DNA of 64,000 nt from positions 2,356,001-2,420,000 of the forward strand of contig JAILXR010000001.1 in assembly GCA_050789445.1 (NCBI GenBank), in the 5' to 3' direction. Position 1 is the first letter of the stretch. Each line of letters opens with the position of its first letter. Origin of the DNA: JAWSVE01 sp050789445. GTDB taxonomy: Bacteria > Pseudomonadota > Gammaproteobacteria > Pseudomonadales > Cellvibrionaceae. The position numbers were made by a program, and so were the translations under genes. The notes beneath the pieces were generated by a model. That model was not told the DNA's origin, made no database searches, and worked only from the letters and a program-made list of their open reading frames with translations. This document shows, piece after piece, positions 45,791-53,733 of this stretch.

Positions 45791-46317
45791 TTTAGAACCA
45801 CTTAATTTAGTTATCTTCAGTTTTATTGGGTAGGCTCAATTGATGTTTTAACACAACATCGACTCACTCACCTCTTGCTGCACAATAAGAAGCATAGTCA
45901 ATGCTGCTAAAACTGCTTTTGAAGACACTAATAGCTATGAGTGCCAGCAAACCAAATTCGAGCGCAGAAAAATAACTTTCAAGATTATGACCCTTTAGGA
46001 ATATATAGGATCAAGACCCAACTGAAGCGATCAGCTCAGCGAGACTTAAAAGACAAATGTACAAACTGTATCTTCAGCTAGTTTAAGCCTCAGATGTATC
46101 AACACACCCAATATGCGATACACACATTAGGCCTGTTCAGATTTGCCATCGATAGCGAAGGTGTATTGACTGAGATTTAGTCACACCGAGCCTGTCAGGT
46201 AGACAAGACATGATTGTTGCCAAAAGACACGTATATATGAATATGCTTTAAGCTAACTGATCTGAAATCGTCCTGTTTACAGATCATAGCTGGGAAGACA
46301 AATGCTGTTTTCCCAAC
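45791..46317. other. Intergenic region without a recognised gene
   Basis: About 530 bp between the malic enzyme gene start and the rpmE terminator. It must hold the malic enzyme promoter (minus strand). I see no conserved ORF, RNA structure or repeat. A 24-codon ORF at about 45901 lacks a good ribosome binding site. Confidence 0.5.
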
Positions 46318-46350
46318 GAAAAAACGCCTGAGATTAAAACCCCAGACGCT
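46318..46350 (-). terminator. Rho-independent terminator of rpmE
   Basis: On the minus strand GCGTCTGGG (46349-46341) pairs, with some G-U pairs, with CTCAGGCGT (46332-46324), followed by a run of six T. It lies about 30 bp after the rpmE stop codon. Confidence 0.7.
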
Positions 46351-46380
46351 ATAAAATCTTTTAGATGCTTTTGGGCTAAA

Positions 46381-46596
46381 TTAAGATTTAGCGCCACGTC
46401 CAGCAAAACGCTTCTTGAATCGATCTATTCGACCACCAGAATCAGCAACTTTTTGTTTACCCGTATAAAAAGGATGGCATTCAGAACAAACGTCTAAATG
46501 AATCTCTTTTGCTACTGTAGATTGAGTTTTGATTACGTTTCCGCAACTACAAGTGGCCGTCATCTCGCCGTAGTTTGGGTGAATTTCTGCTTGCAT
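46381..46596 (-). CDS. rpmE: 50S ribosomal protein L31 (zinc-binding form)
   Basis: A 71-residue L31 with the four zinc cysteines in CSCGNVI and VCSECHPFYTG, so it is the zinc-containing C+ form. Zinc-free paralogues replace this form under Zur control; none is seen here. The ribosome binding site gagg is well placed before the ATG. It is divergent from priA, as in many gammaproteobacteria, with its own terminator. The C terminus RFKKRFAGRGAKS is normal. Confidence 0.97.
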   Translation of the reverse strand: MQAEIHPNYGEMTATCSCGNVIKTQSTVAKEIHLDVCSECHPFYTGKQKVADSGGRIDRFKKRFAGRGAKS

Positions 46597-46941
46597 CTGA
46601 GCTGCCTCATCAATATTGTTCGTGCCTCAACGCTATTCGTCGAGCCATCATCGTTGCTGGTGCTTTGGTTGTCAGTCAGTTTTTTGAAACCCATCATCTT
46701 AAAGCACTATATTTATTAGCTTAAGAAAACTCAAAAAGATGGCTTAAAATCACACCAACACCGGTAAAAATTAAGACGGCGGATTCTACCAGATTGCACA
46801 CACAAGACAAGCAACAACGCGTATTATCTAATCAAACTATTTGCGAGGCCTATGATACAGCCAATTCCTCGAGATAGATGTAATGACTGACCTTAGACGC
46901 GATACTTCGCCTCACTGAAACAGAGCACTTAGCCCAACATA
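46597..46941. other. Divergent promoter region of rpmE and priA
   Basis: This 345-bp stretch separates the divergent starts of rpmE and priA and must contain both promoters. I could not single out a convincing -35/-10 pair, and no RNA structure or small ORF stands out. Confidence 0.4.
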
Positions 46942-49212
46942 ATGCCAGATATATTCGATCAAGAAGACGCTGTCATATTGGACATCGCGGTCCCATCGCC
47001 GCTAAGGCGATCGTTTGACTATTTACCACCTTTAGAGATGACTATTGAGCAAGCAGCCAATCTTCAATCAGGTACCCGATTAAAAGTTAACTTTGCCAAC
47101 CAACAACTCGTAGGAATCCTGCTCAAGGTAAAAAGCACCAGCGAATTAAGTTTAAATAAGCTTAAACCGGCCCTTTCTGTTGTTGATGACCAGCCTTGCA
47201 TTAATAGTGAAATCCTTTCGCTGTGTCTTTGGGGTTCAGATTATTATCAACACCCCATCGGTGAGGTTCTTTCTACTGCAATACCCACCCTTCTCAGACA
47301 AGGTGAGCCAGCAAAGCTACCTGCGCAAAAAATGTGGGCGCTTACTACCAACGGGAAAGGCTTACCCAAAGACTCCCTTAAACGAGCGCCCAAACAATCA
47401 GCGCTGCTTAATCATTTTTTAGACAAAGAAAAACTTTCTATTGAAGAACTTAAGCGCTCCCCAGAAATAGCGCCCTTTTCAGCCCCAACTCTCAAAGAGC
47501 TTCAAAAAAAAGGACTCATTGAAGAAATAGAAGAAGAGCATTCAGCAGATCCAAAAATCCGCCCAGCAAGCACTTCAATAAATGCGACAACTAAGCAAAC
47601 TCCACTAACGCTTAATGAAGAACAAAGTAGCGCTCTCACTCAATTACGCTATAAAGAATTTAATACGTTCTTACTAGAGGGAGCCACAGGCAGTGGCAAG
47701 ACCGAAGTGTACTTACAAGCCATCACAAAAGTACTGGAGCAAAATCAAAGTGTGCTTATCTTGGTTCCAGAGATTGGGCTAACACCACAACTTCTCAACC
47801 GGTTTGCCGCTCGCTTCTCTACCCCGATAGCCACGCTTCATTCAGGCCTCAACGACAAAGAGCGTTTACACGCCTGGTTAAATGCCTCACTTGGGAACGC
47901 TCGGATAGTTATTGGCACTCGGTCCGCTATATTTACCCCTATTCCAAATCTAGGGCTCATTATTATTGATGAGGAACACGACCTGTCCTTCAAACAGCAA
48001 GATGGGTTTCGATACTCGGCCCGAGACATTGCTGTTGTTCGAGCCCATAAACTAAAAATTCCTTTAATATTAGGAACGGCAACGCCATCACTAGAAACAC
48101 TTTATAACGCGATCCAAAATCGATATCAGCATTTACGCCTGACTCAACGAGCAGGGAATGCAAAACCACCACAAATAGAAATGGTGGATCTCCGAGAGCA
48201 AAAACCTACCGAAGGTTTTTCTCAAACACTTGTTCACAACATTCAAACCGAACTCGATAAAGGGAACCAAGCGCTCATATTCATCAATAGACGAGGCTTT
48301 GCTCCTGTTCTCATGTGTGAAGATTGCGGATGGATTGCTGGGTGTAATCACTGCTCAGCAAAAATGACAGTACACCATCATCCGCCACACATGCATTGCC
48401 ACCATTGTGGCCAACAACGCGCCATAACTCGAAAATGCCCAGACTGTTTTAGCACAGAGATAGCCCAGCTTGGGCAGGGAACTGAGAGATCCGAAGCCTT
48501 TTTACAAGAGCATTTTCCCAGTGTCCCCGTGCATCGCGTTGACCGCGATACGACTCGTCGAAAAAATGCCTTAAGCGACTTGAGCGATGAAGTATTAAAA
48601 GGCGAGCCATGTATTCTTGTCGGAACCCAAATGTTAGCCAAGGGGCATCACTTTCCCGACGTCACGCTTGTCGGCATTATCGATATTGATTCTGGATTAT
48701 TCAGTGCTGACTTTCGCGGCCCAGAGCGTATGGGGCAATTGTTAGTTCAAGTTGCTGGCCGAGCAGGTCGAGAAGAAAAACCAGGTAAAGTCGTCATTCA
48801 AAGCTACCACTGCGATCATCCATCCCTTCAAAGTTTGATCCATGAAGGCTATCACCGTTATGCACGGCGGTTGCTTCACGAACGCCAACTGACTGGTTTA
48901 CCACCCTATCGCTACATGGCATTAGTTCGCTCGGAATCAAAACGACCAGAAAATGCGACGGAATTCTTAACAATAGCTCGAAAAAAAACACAGCAGCAAT
49001 TCCCTAGCACGCAAAACTTAAGCTATTTAGGCCCTCTCCCAGGATTAATGGAACGAAAAAAAGATCGTTTTTGCTTTCAGCTACAGATAAGTAGCGATAA
49101 CCGTCAGCTTCTCCATCAGGTTATCCGATATCTTTGCAGAGAGATGGACGCCAATGCCGCTAGTCGCCGCACTCGCTGGTCCATTGATATTGATCCCGTT
49201 GATATGACATAA
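46942..49212 (+). CDS. priA: Primosomal replication restart helicase PriA
   Basis: A 756-residue 3'-5' helicase that reloads the replisome at stalled forks. The N-terminal 3'BD domain has SPLRRSFDYLPP. The helicase core has Walker A EGATGSGKTEVY, Walker B IIIDEEHDLSFKQ and LGTATPSLETLYN. The zinc region has four CxxC pairs (CEDCGW, CNHC, CHHCGQ, CPDC), then GQGTERSEAFL, GTQMLAKGHHFPDVTLVG and VAGRAGREEKPG. The length is a little above that of E. coli PriA. It is divergent from rpmE and followed after 143 bp by the SPOR-domain gene. Confidence 0.97.
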   Translation: MPDIFDQEDAVILDIAVPSPLRRSFDYLPPLEMTIEQAANLQSGTRLKVNFANQQLVGILLKVKSTSELSLNKLKPALSVVDDQPCINSEILSLCLWGSDYYQHPIGEVLSTAIPTLLRQGEPAKLPAQKMWALTTNGKGLPKDSLKRAPKQSALLNHFLDKEKLSIEELKRSPEIAPFSAPTLKELQKKGLIEEIEEEHSADPKIRPASTSINATTKQTPLTLNEEQSSALTQLRYKEFNTFLLEGATGSGKTEVYLQAITKVLEQNQSVLILVPEIGLTPQLLNRFAARFSTPIATLHSGLNDKERLHAWLNASLGNARIVIGTRSAIFTPIPNLGLIIIDEEHDLSFKQQDGFRYSARDIAVVRAHKLKIPLILGTATPSLETLYNAIQNRYQHLRLTQRAGNAKPPQIEMVDLREQKPTEGFSQTLVHNIQTELDKGNQALIFINRRGFAPVLMCEDCGWIAGCNHCSAKMTVHHHPPHMHCHHCGQQRAITRKCPDCFSTEIAQLGQGTERSEAFLQEHFPSVPVHRVDRDTTRRKNALSDLSDEVLKGEPCILVGTQMLAKGHHFPDVTLVGIIDIDSGLFSADFRGPERMGQLLVQVAGRAGREEKPGKVVIQSYHCDHPSLQSLIHEGYHRYARRLLHERQLTGLPPYRYMALVRSESKRPENATEFLTIARKKTQQQFPSTQNLSYLGPLPGLMERKKDRFCFQLQISSDNRQLLHQVIRYLCREMDANAASRRTRWSIDIDPVDMT

Positions 49213-49355
49213 ACTTAAAAACTCGTGTAGATAACAAGACAGCTCTGACAGTTTGAAAAAACTCAAGTACAATTTAAAAATTGCTCTCAAAACATCAAAT
49301 TAATAACCCGCTTACAAGTTAAGCAAGCTATCGACCTAAACGACAGAAATATCTA

Positions 49356-49967
49356 ATGAGCCAAGCACGACGCCGTTCGAATACAAAAAACTCCAACAAA
49401 CGAAACTCTCGCAAGAAAAACCATGAGTCAAATATTCCAGGCTGGGTTTGGCTTTTCACTGGAGTGGTACTAGGTGCGTTTGTGATGTTTTTGTTTTATC
49501 TAAAAGATGTCCCGCCACAACCTAAAATGGCTGGCAAATCAAAAACTGAAACAACACATCAAAAAACATCCCCCAAGAAAACAAGTACAGCTAAGCTAAA
49601 AGAAACCGCTAGCGATGGAGCGCCTGCTCCCGATTTTGTTTTCTACGAGCTGTTAAAAGAAAATGAACTCATCGTTGAAACAGATCCAACCGTTAGCCAA
49701 CAAGCGGCTCTAAAAGCACTAGAAAGAACTGAATATATTATTCAAGCGGGTTCATTCAGAAGCCACGAAGATGCTGAACGTCTTCGCGCCAAACTGATTC
49801 TTAATAACCTTCCTGCCAGAATTGACACTAAAACAGTTGGCGAGAGTACTTGGCATCGCATAATGGTTGGTCCGTTTAAAAACCGACCTATGACAGCCAA
49901 GGCTCGCGGCACTTTAGCCAGCATGAACATCGATACGATGGTGATTAAACGCAATTTGGACCAGTAG
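49356..49967 (+). CDS. SPOR-domain cell division protein (FtsN-like)
   Basis: A 203-residue bitopic protein. A basic cytoplasmic N terminus (ARRRSNTKNSNKRNSRKK) is followed by one membrane helix at about 33-52 (VWLFTGVVLGAFVMFLF), a Lys/Thr-rich linker and a SPOR domain at about 125-203 (EYIIQAGSFRSHEDAERLRA, STWHRIMVGPFKNR). This is the FtsN plan, and the position between priA and hslV matches ftsN in E. coli and its counterpart in Pseudomonas. FtsN triggers septal peptidoglycan synthesis. I leave the symbol open because the essential region is not clearly recognisable. Confidence 0.8.
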   Translation: MSQARRRSNTKNSNKRNSRKKNHESNIPGWVWLFTGVVLGAFVMFLFYLKDVPPQPKMAGKSKTETTHQKTSPKKTSTAKLKETASDGAPAPDFVFYELLKENELIVETDPTVSQQAALKALERTEYIIQAGSFRSHEDAERLRAKLILNNLPARIDTKTVGESTWHRIMVGPFKNRPMTAKARGTLASMNIDTMVIKRNLDQ

Positions 49968-50065
49968 AGTGCCTTTTAATCGCACTTTCTTAATCAAACT
50001 TACTTAATCACACCTGCAGTTTATTAACCCCTCGTACTCTGCCCTTATGATTTATCCAATCGAAT

Positions 50066-50093
50066 CTTGAAAAACGCAACACCACCCCCATCT
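50066..50093 (+). promoter_or_regulatory. Sigma32 heat-shock promoter of hslVU
   Basis: CTTGAAA at 50066-50072, a 13-base spacer and CCCCATCT at 50086-50093 match the sigma32 (RpoH) consensus almost completely. It lies 96 bp before the GTG start of hslV. HslVU is a classical heat-shock operon, so the location agrees with the sequence. Confidence 0.85.
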
Positions 50094-50188
50094 TGTTAGA
50101 TTGCCAGATAGCTCGTCATGTTATAGAACAATACCCAGCTATCCTCATCCTATTTAGGCTATTTTCACTTTCGATGTAAGGATTCATT

Positions 50189-50728
50189 GTGGAACAGTAT
50201 CGCGGAACAACCATTCTCTCTGTTAGACGTGGCAACAAAGTGGTTATTGGGGGTGATGGCCAAGTCTCTCTCGGCAACACCATCATGAAAGGAAATGCCC
50301 GTAAAGTTCGTCGACTCTATCATAACCAAGTGATTGCTGGATTTGCTGGCGGAACGGCTGATGCTTTTACCCTCTTTGAGCGATTTGAAGCCAAACTGGA
50401 AGCTCACGGCGGACAACTCACACGCGCTGCTGTCGAGCTCGCGAAAGATTGGAGAACCGATCGCGCATTGAGACGACTAGAAGCCTTACTGGCTGTCGCA
50501 GACAAAGAAGCATCGTTAATAGTGACAGGAAACGGCGACGTTATTCAGCCTGAAAACGATTTAATTTCTATTGGATCTGGCGGACCTTTTGCTCAATCAG
50601 CTGCCACAGCTTTGTTACAAAATACGGATCTTGATGCACGAGATATCGTAGAAAAAGGGTTAACTATTGCTGGTGACATTTGCGTTTATACCAATCACAA
50701 TCATACGATTGAAGAACTAACCTTTTAG
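50189..50728 (+). CDS. hslV: ATP-dependent protease subunit HslV (GTG start)
   Basis: A 179-residue proteasome-beta-like peptidase. After a six-residue N-terminal extension (MEQYRG) the catalytic threonine begins TTILSVRRG, so processing is expected there. GGDGQVSLGNTIMK, KVRRLYHNQVIAGFAGGTADAF and SIGSGGPFAQSAATAL are typical. Two HslV hexamers stack with HslU to degrade unfolded and regulatory proteins. It begins at GTG (50189-50191) and is followed by hslU after 81 bp. Confidence 0.97.
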   Translation: MEQYRGTTILSVRRGNKVVIGGDGQVSLGNTIMKGNARKVRRLYHNQVIAGFAGGTADAFTLFERFEAKLEAHGGQLTRAAVELAKDWRTDRALRRLEALLAVADKEASLIVTGNGDVIQPENDLISIGSGGPFAQSAATALLQNTDLDARDIVEKGLTIAGDICVYTNHNHTIEELTF

Positions 50729-50809
50729 TTTTTTAAAAAAATTACATCGCATTCATTCAAACACCAATTCATATAAAACTTTATTCATACAACACGGATC
50801 ATCGAGATT

Positions 50810-52129
50810 ATGACCGAGATTACTCCTCGCGAAATTGTTCACGAACTTGATAAACACATTGTCGGCCAACAAAACGCAAAAAGAGCTGTTGCCATTGCTT
50901 TACGAAATCGCTGGAGACGCATGCAGCTCGACGAAACACTTCGTCACGAAATAACGCCAAAAAACATTTTAATGATCGGGCCAACAGGTGTTGGTAAAAC
51001 GGAAATTGCTCGTCGCTTAGCAAAATTATCGAATGCACCCTTCATCAAAGTAGAAGCAACAAAATTTACAGAAGTAGGTTATGTTGGTCGCGATGTTGAA
51101 TCGATCATCAGAGACTTAGTAGAAACATCGATTAAACAACATCGCGAACAAGCGATGAACAAAGTTAATTTTCGTGCAGAGAACGCTGCCGAAGAACGTA
51201 TTTTAGACGCACTACTTCCACCAGCTCGCGGCGATGATGCAGAAACAACAGAATCATCAACACGACAAATCTTCAGGAAAAAGTTGCGCGAAGGGGAACT
51301 AGACGAAAAAGAAATCGAAATTGATTTAGCTGCAACGCCCGTCGGTGTTGAAATAATGGCCCCTCCTGGCATGGAAGATATGACGAGTCAATTGCAAAGC
51401 ATGTTTTCCAATATGTCTCCTGGAAAAACAAAAACAACTAAAATTTTAGTTAAACACGCCAAAGCTAAGCTCACTGAAGAGGAAGCAAGAAAGCTCATCA
51501 ATGAAGAAGAAACAAAAGCACAAGCGATAGAAGCAGCTGAACAAAATGGTATCGTTTTTATCGACGAAATCGACAAAGTGGCCAAGAGCAATAACAATGG
51601 CTCGGGCGGGGATGTTTCTCGCGAAGGAGTTCAGCGAGATCTACTGCCACTGATTGAAGGATGTACCGTCAGCACAAAACACGGGATGATCAATACCGAT
51701 CATATTTTATTTATTACTTCTGGTGCGTTTCATGTCAGCAAGCCTTCAGATTTGATTCCAGAATTACAAGGACGACTGCCAATTCGCGTCGAACTAGAAG
51801 CACTCACCCCTGATGATTTTCAGCGCATCCTGACTGAGCCTGATGCGTCACTGACAGAGCAGCATCAAGCGCTATTAAAAACAGAAGGCATTGAACTAAC
51901 ATTTACTAAAGATGGTATACGGCGAATTGCTGAGACAGCCTTTCACGTCAACGAGAGTACAGAAAATATCGGCGCTCGAAGATTGCATACTATTTTAGAA
52001 AAATTACTTGAAGACATTTCTTTTAGCTGCGGCGAAGAAAAAGAAGTATTAAAAATCAATGCTGATTACGTTGATGATCAATTAAAAGAATTAGCCAACA
52101 ATGAAGATTTAAGCCGCTTTATTTTGTAG
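50810..52129 (+). CDS. hslU: ATP-dependent protease ATPase subunit HslU
   Basis: A 439-residue AAA+ unfoldase. It has the N-terminal ITPREIVHELDKHIVGQQNAK, Walker A GPTGVGKTE, the pore motif GYVGRD, an inserted I domain (about 110-230), Walker B GIVFIDEIDK, sensor I ILFITSGAF and sensor II in ENIGARRLHTILEKL. The C-terminal tail ends SRFIL, which inserts into HslV to activate it. It is the second gene of the heat-shock operon. Confidence 0.97.
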   Translation: MTEITPREIVHELDKHIVGQQNAKRAVAIALRNRWRRMQLDETLRHEITPKNILMIGPTGVGKTEIARRLAKLSNAPFIKVEATKFTEVGYVGRDVESIIRDLVETSIKQHREQAMNKVNFRAENAAEERILDALLPPARGDDAETTESSTRQIFRKKLREGELDEKEIEIDLAATPVGVEIMAPPGMEDMTSQLQSMFSNMSPGKTKTTKILVKHAKAKLTEEEARKLINEEETKAQAIEAAEQNGIVFIDEIDKVAKSNNNGSGGDVSREGVQRDLLPLIEGCTVSTKHGMINTDHILFITSGAFHVSKPSDLIPELQGRLPIRVELEALTPDDFQRILTEPDASLTEQHQALLKTEGIELTFTKDGIRRIAETAFHVNESTENIGARRLHTILEKLLEDISFSCGEEKEVLKINADYVDDQLKELANNEDLSRFIL

Positions 52130-52194
52130 TATTCATAGCAAACAGTTAAATAGCTTTTATTTTTTAGATTTCTCAAACAGAGCTCTATCGCCTT

Positions 52195-52575
52195 ATGAAA
52201 ACTCCTAGTAAAGTTCAACTACATAAAAAATCTGCGACGCTCGAAATTTCTTATGCTGAAGAAAATTTCAAACTTTCCGCTGAATACCTGCGCGTTTATT
52301 CTCCATCAGCAGAAGTGAAAGGACACGGGCCTGGCCAAGAAGTTTTGCAATTTGGAAAGCAAAACGTTGGACTTAATAAAATTGAGCCTATGGGGAATTA
52401 CGCGATTCGAATTGAGTTTAATGACGGACACGACACTGGAATTTTTACTTGGGAGTACCTTTACGATCTAGGAAAAAATCATGAAGCTCATTGGCAAGAC
52501 TATTTGAACAGACTCAATGCAGCAGGAAAATCAAGGGACTCAGAAATCAGCGCCGTTAAAATCATACAGCCTTAA
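52195..52575 (+). CDS. DUF971 / gamma-butyrobetaine hydroxylase-like N-terminal domain protein
   Basis: A 126-residue stand-alone DUF971 (GBBH-like N) protein. The fold signature is LEISYAEENFKLSAEYLRVYSPSAEVKGHG and the later YAIRIEFNDGHDTGIFTWEYLYDLG. Eukaryotic homologues carry this domain at the N terminus of gamma-butyrobetaine hydroxylase; bacterial ones of this length stand alone and some are linked to iron-sulfur cluster handling. It follows hslU by 65 bp, the same neighbour as in Pseudomonas, so it may belong to the heat-shock transcript. Confidence 0.88.
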   Translation: MKTPSKVQLHKKSATLEISYAEENFKLSAEYLRVYSPSAEVKGHGPGQEVLQFGKQNVGLNKIEPMGNYAIRIEFNDGHDTGIFTWEYLYDLGKNHEAHWQDYLNRLNAAGKSRDSEISAVKIIQP

Positions 52576-52955
52576 CCTCACCTCCGCCCCGCTTGTGCTA
52601 GACGGCTCTACTTTAACCGAGTTTTTTTACCCAAACATCACATATACCTTCGCGCTCACCATCAAATAACTCCCCAAAAAAATCGCAAATATATTTTTCC
52701 CTCAACACGTCCATTTTTGCCATGTTTCAATGTTGTATTCAAAACCGCATAGTTTTAATGTTATCCGCAAGCTTAACCGCTTTATCTTGTTTTTTGATTC
52801 TATCAACCTTTACTTAATTATCTCTCGTTTCAATGAAAGATTTAGGAAACGCTGAGAAAGGGTTAGCCTGACTCACAAGACAGAAGAAAACGTGTATGTA
52901 ACGAATCAAAATTCGTATCCTTTTAATTATTTTTGGGGGCTACAGAATCATAGGA
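52576..52955. other. Intergenic region without a recognised gene
   Basis: This 380-bp AT-rich stretch separates the convergent DUF971 and DnaJ-related genes. A short dyad, cgtttc / gaaacg, with about 14 bases between, lies near 52827-52852 without a T tract. I see no gene, repeat or clear terminator. Confidence 0.45.
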
Positions 52956-53549
52956 TTATCTTTTTTTTAAAACTTCAAAAGCTTCTTGTATTTTTATAAA
53001 CGTATCTTTATTCCCACCTTTATCGGGGTGATGCTCAGCTGCCAGTTTCCTATAGCGCTGTTTTATTTTCTGCGTCGACGATCCCACCGGCAACCCCAAA
53101 ACCAAGAACGCATTATATTTTTTTTCTGGATTAATCAGTCTTCCCCAAAAAGAATTCAACATATCTTTAATATTTTTTTCTGTTGTTAAAGTGTAATTTT
53201 TCCAATCAAGATAATATTCTTTTAATTTTACATCTCTAGAAACCAATTCTGAATTAATCGGAGAAACGTCTTTATTATTTTCAGCACCTACCGCTAATTT
53301 TATTTTCAAAGGAGACACTTCTAAGCACACGCCTTCAACCGACAAATCATCTTGAAGACTATAAAGGACATGCATCAACATAAAATGTTTATGGAATAGA
53401 AGTAAATCTTCAGAATTGTTTTCACTTGTTTTATCTTCAAAAAAATTTTCCGCATCAAGCTGTTTCATCAGATCAAACTCACTCAGTCCTTCTGGGTGAC
53501 ACCTAATAATATTTAATACTTGGGCTTTCATTTTCACTTCCAATAACAT
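52956..53549 (-). CDS. DnaJ-related protein with C-terminal J domain
   Basis: A 197-residue protein. The N-terminal about 85 residues match the DNAJ_related N-terminal domain (VLNIIRCHPEGLSEFDLMKQL, HFMLMHVLYSLQDDL). The last about 55 residues are a J domain with the essential HPD in LAAEHHPDKGGN. The J domain is C-terminal instead of N-terminal, and there are no G/F, zinc or substrate domains, so it is a dedicated DnaK co-chaperone, not DnaJ itself. Its client is unknown. The ribosome binding site (ggaagtgaaa) is moderate. Confidence 0.85.
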   Translation of the reverse strand: MLLEVKMKAQVLNIIRCHPEGLSEFDLMKQLDAENFFEDKTSENNSEDLLLFHKHFMLMHVLYSLQDDLSVEGVCLEVSPLKIKLAVGAENNKDVSPINSELVSRDVKLKEYYLDWKNYTLTTEKNIKDMLNSFWGRLINPEKKYNAFLVLGLPVGSSTQKIKQRYRKLAAEHHPDKGGNKDTFIKIQEAFEVLKKR

Positions 53550-53626
53550 CCTGACTTCATGTCACATAACAAGTCAAAATTATTTTTAATAATCTCGAAA
53601 ACTGCATCTTCACTATAACCCAAAAT

Positions 53627-53661
53627 TAAAAAAAAAAGCCAGACAATCCCTTGCCCGGCTT
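53627..53661 (-). terminator. Rho-independent terminator of the large lipoprotein gene
   Basis: On the minus strand AGCCGGGCA (53660-53652) pairs with TGTCTGGCT (53645-53637), with two G-U pairs, and a tract of about ten T follows. It is 73 bp after the stop of the lipoprotein gene and in front of the DnaJ-related gene. Confidence 0.8.
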
Positions 53662-53733
53662 AAAAACTCTTAGTGTACTTGTTAAATCCTTTTATTTTTT
53701 TCACTAACAGCTAGCATATCTTGTTAAAACTTT

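Noticed and set aside
45901..45975. 24-codon hydrophobic ORF (MLLKLLLKTLIAM...)
   Set aside because: No ribosome binding site, promoter or terminator supports it.
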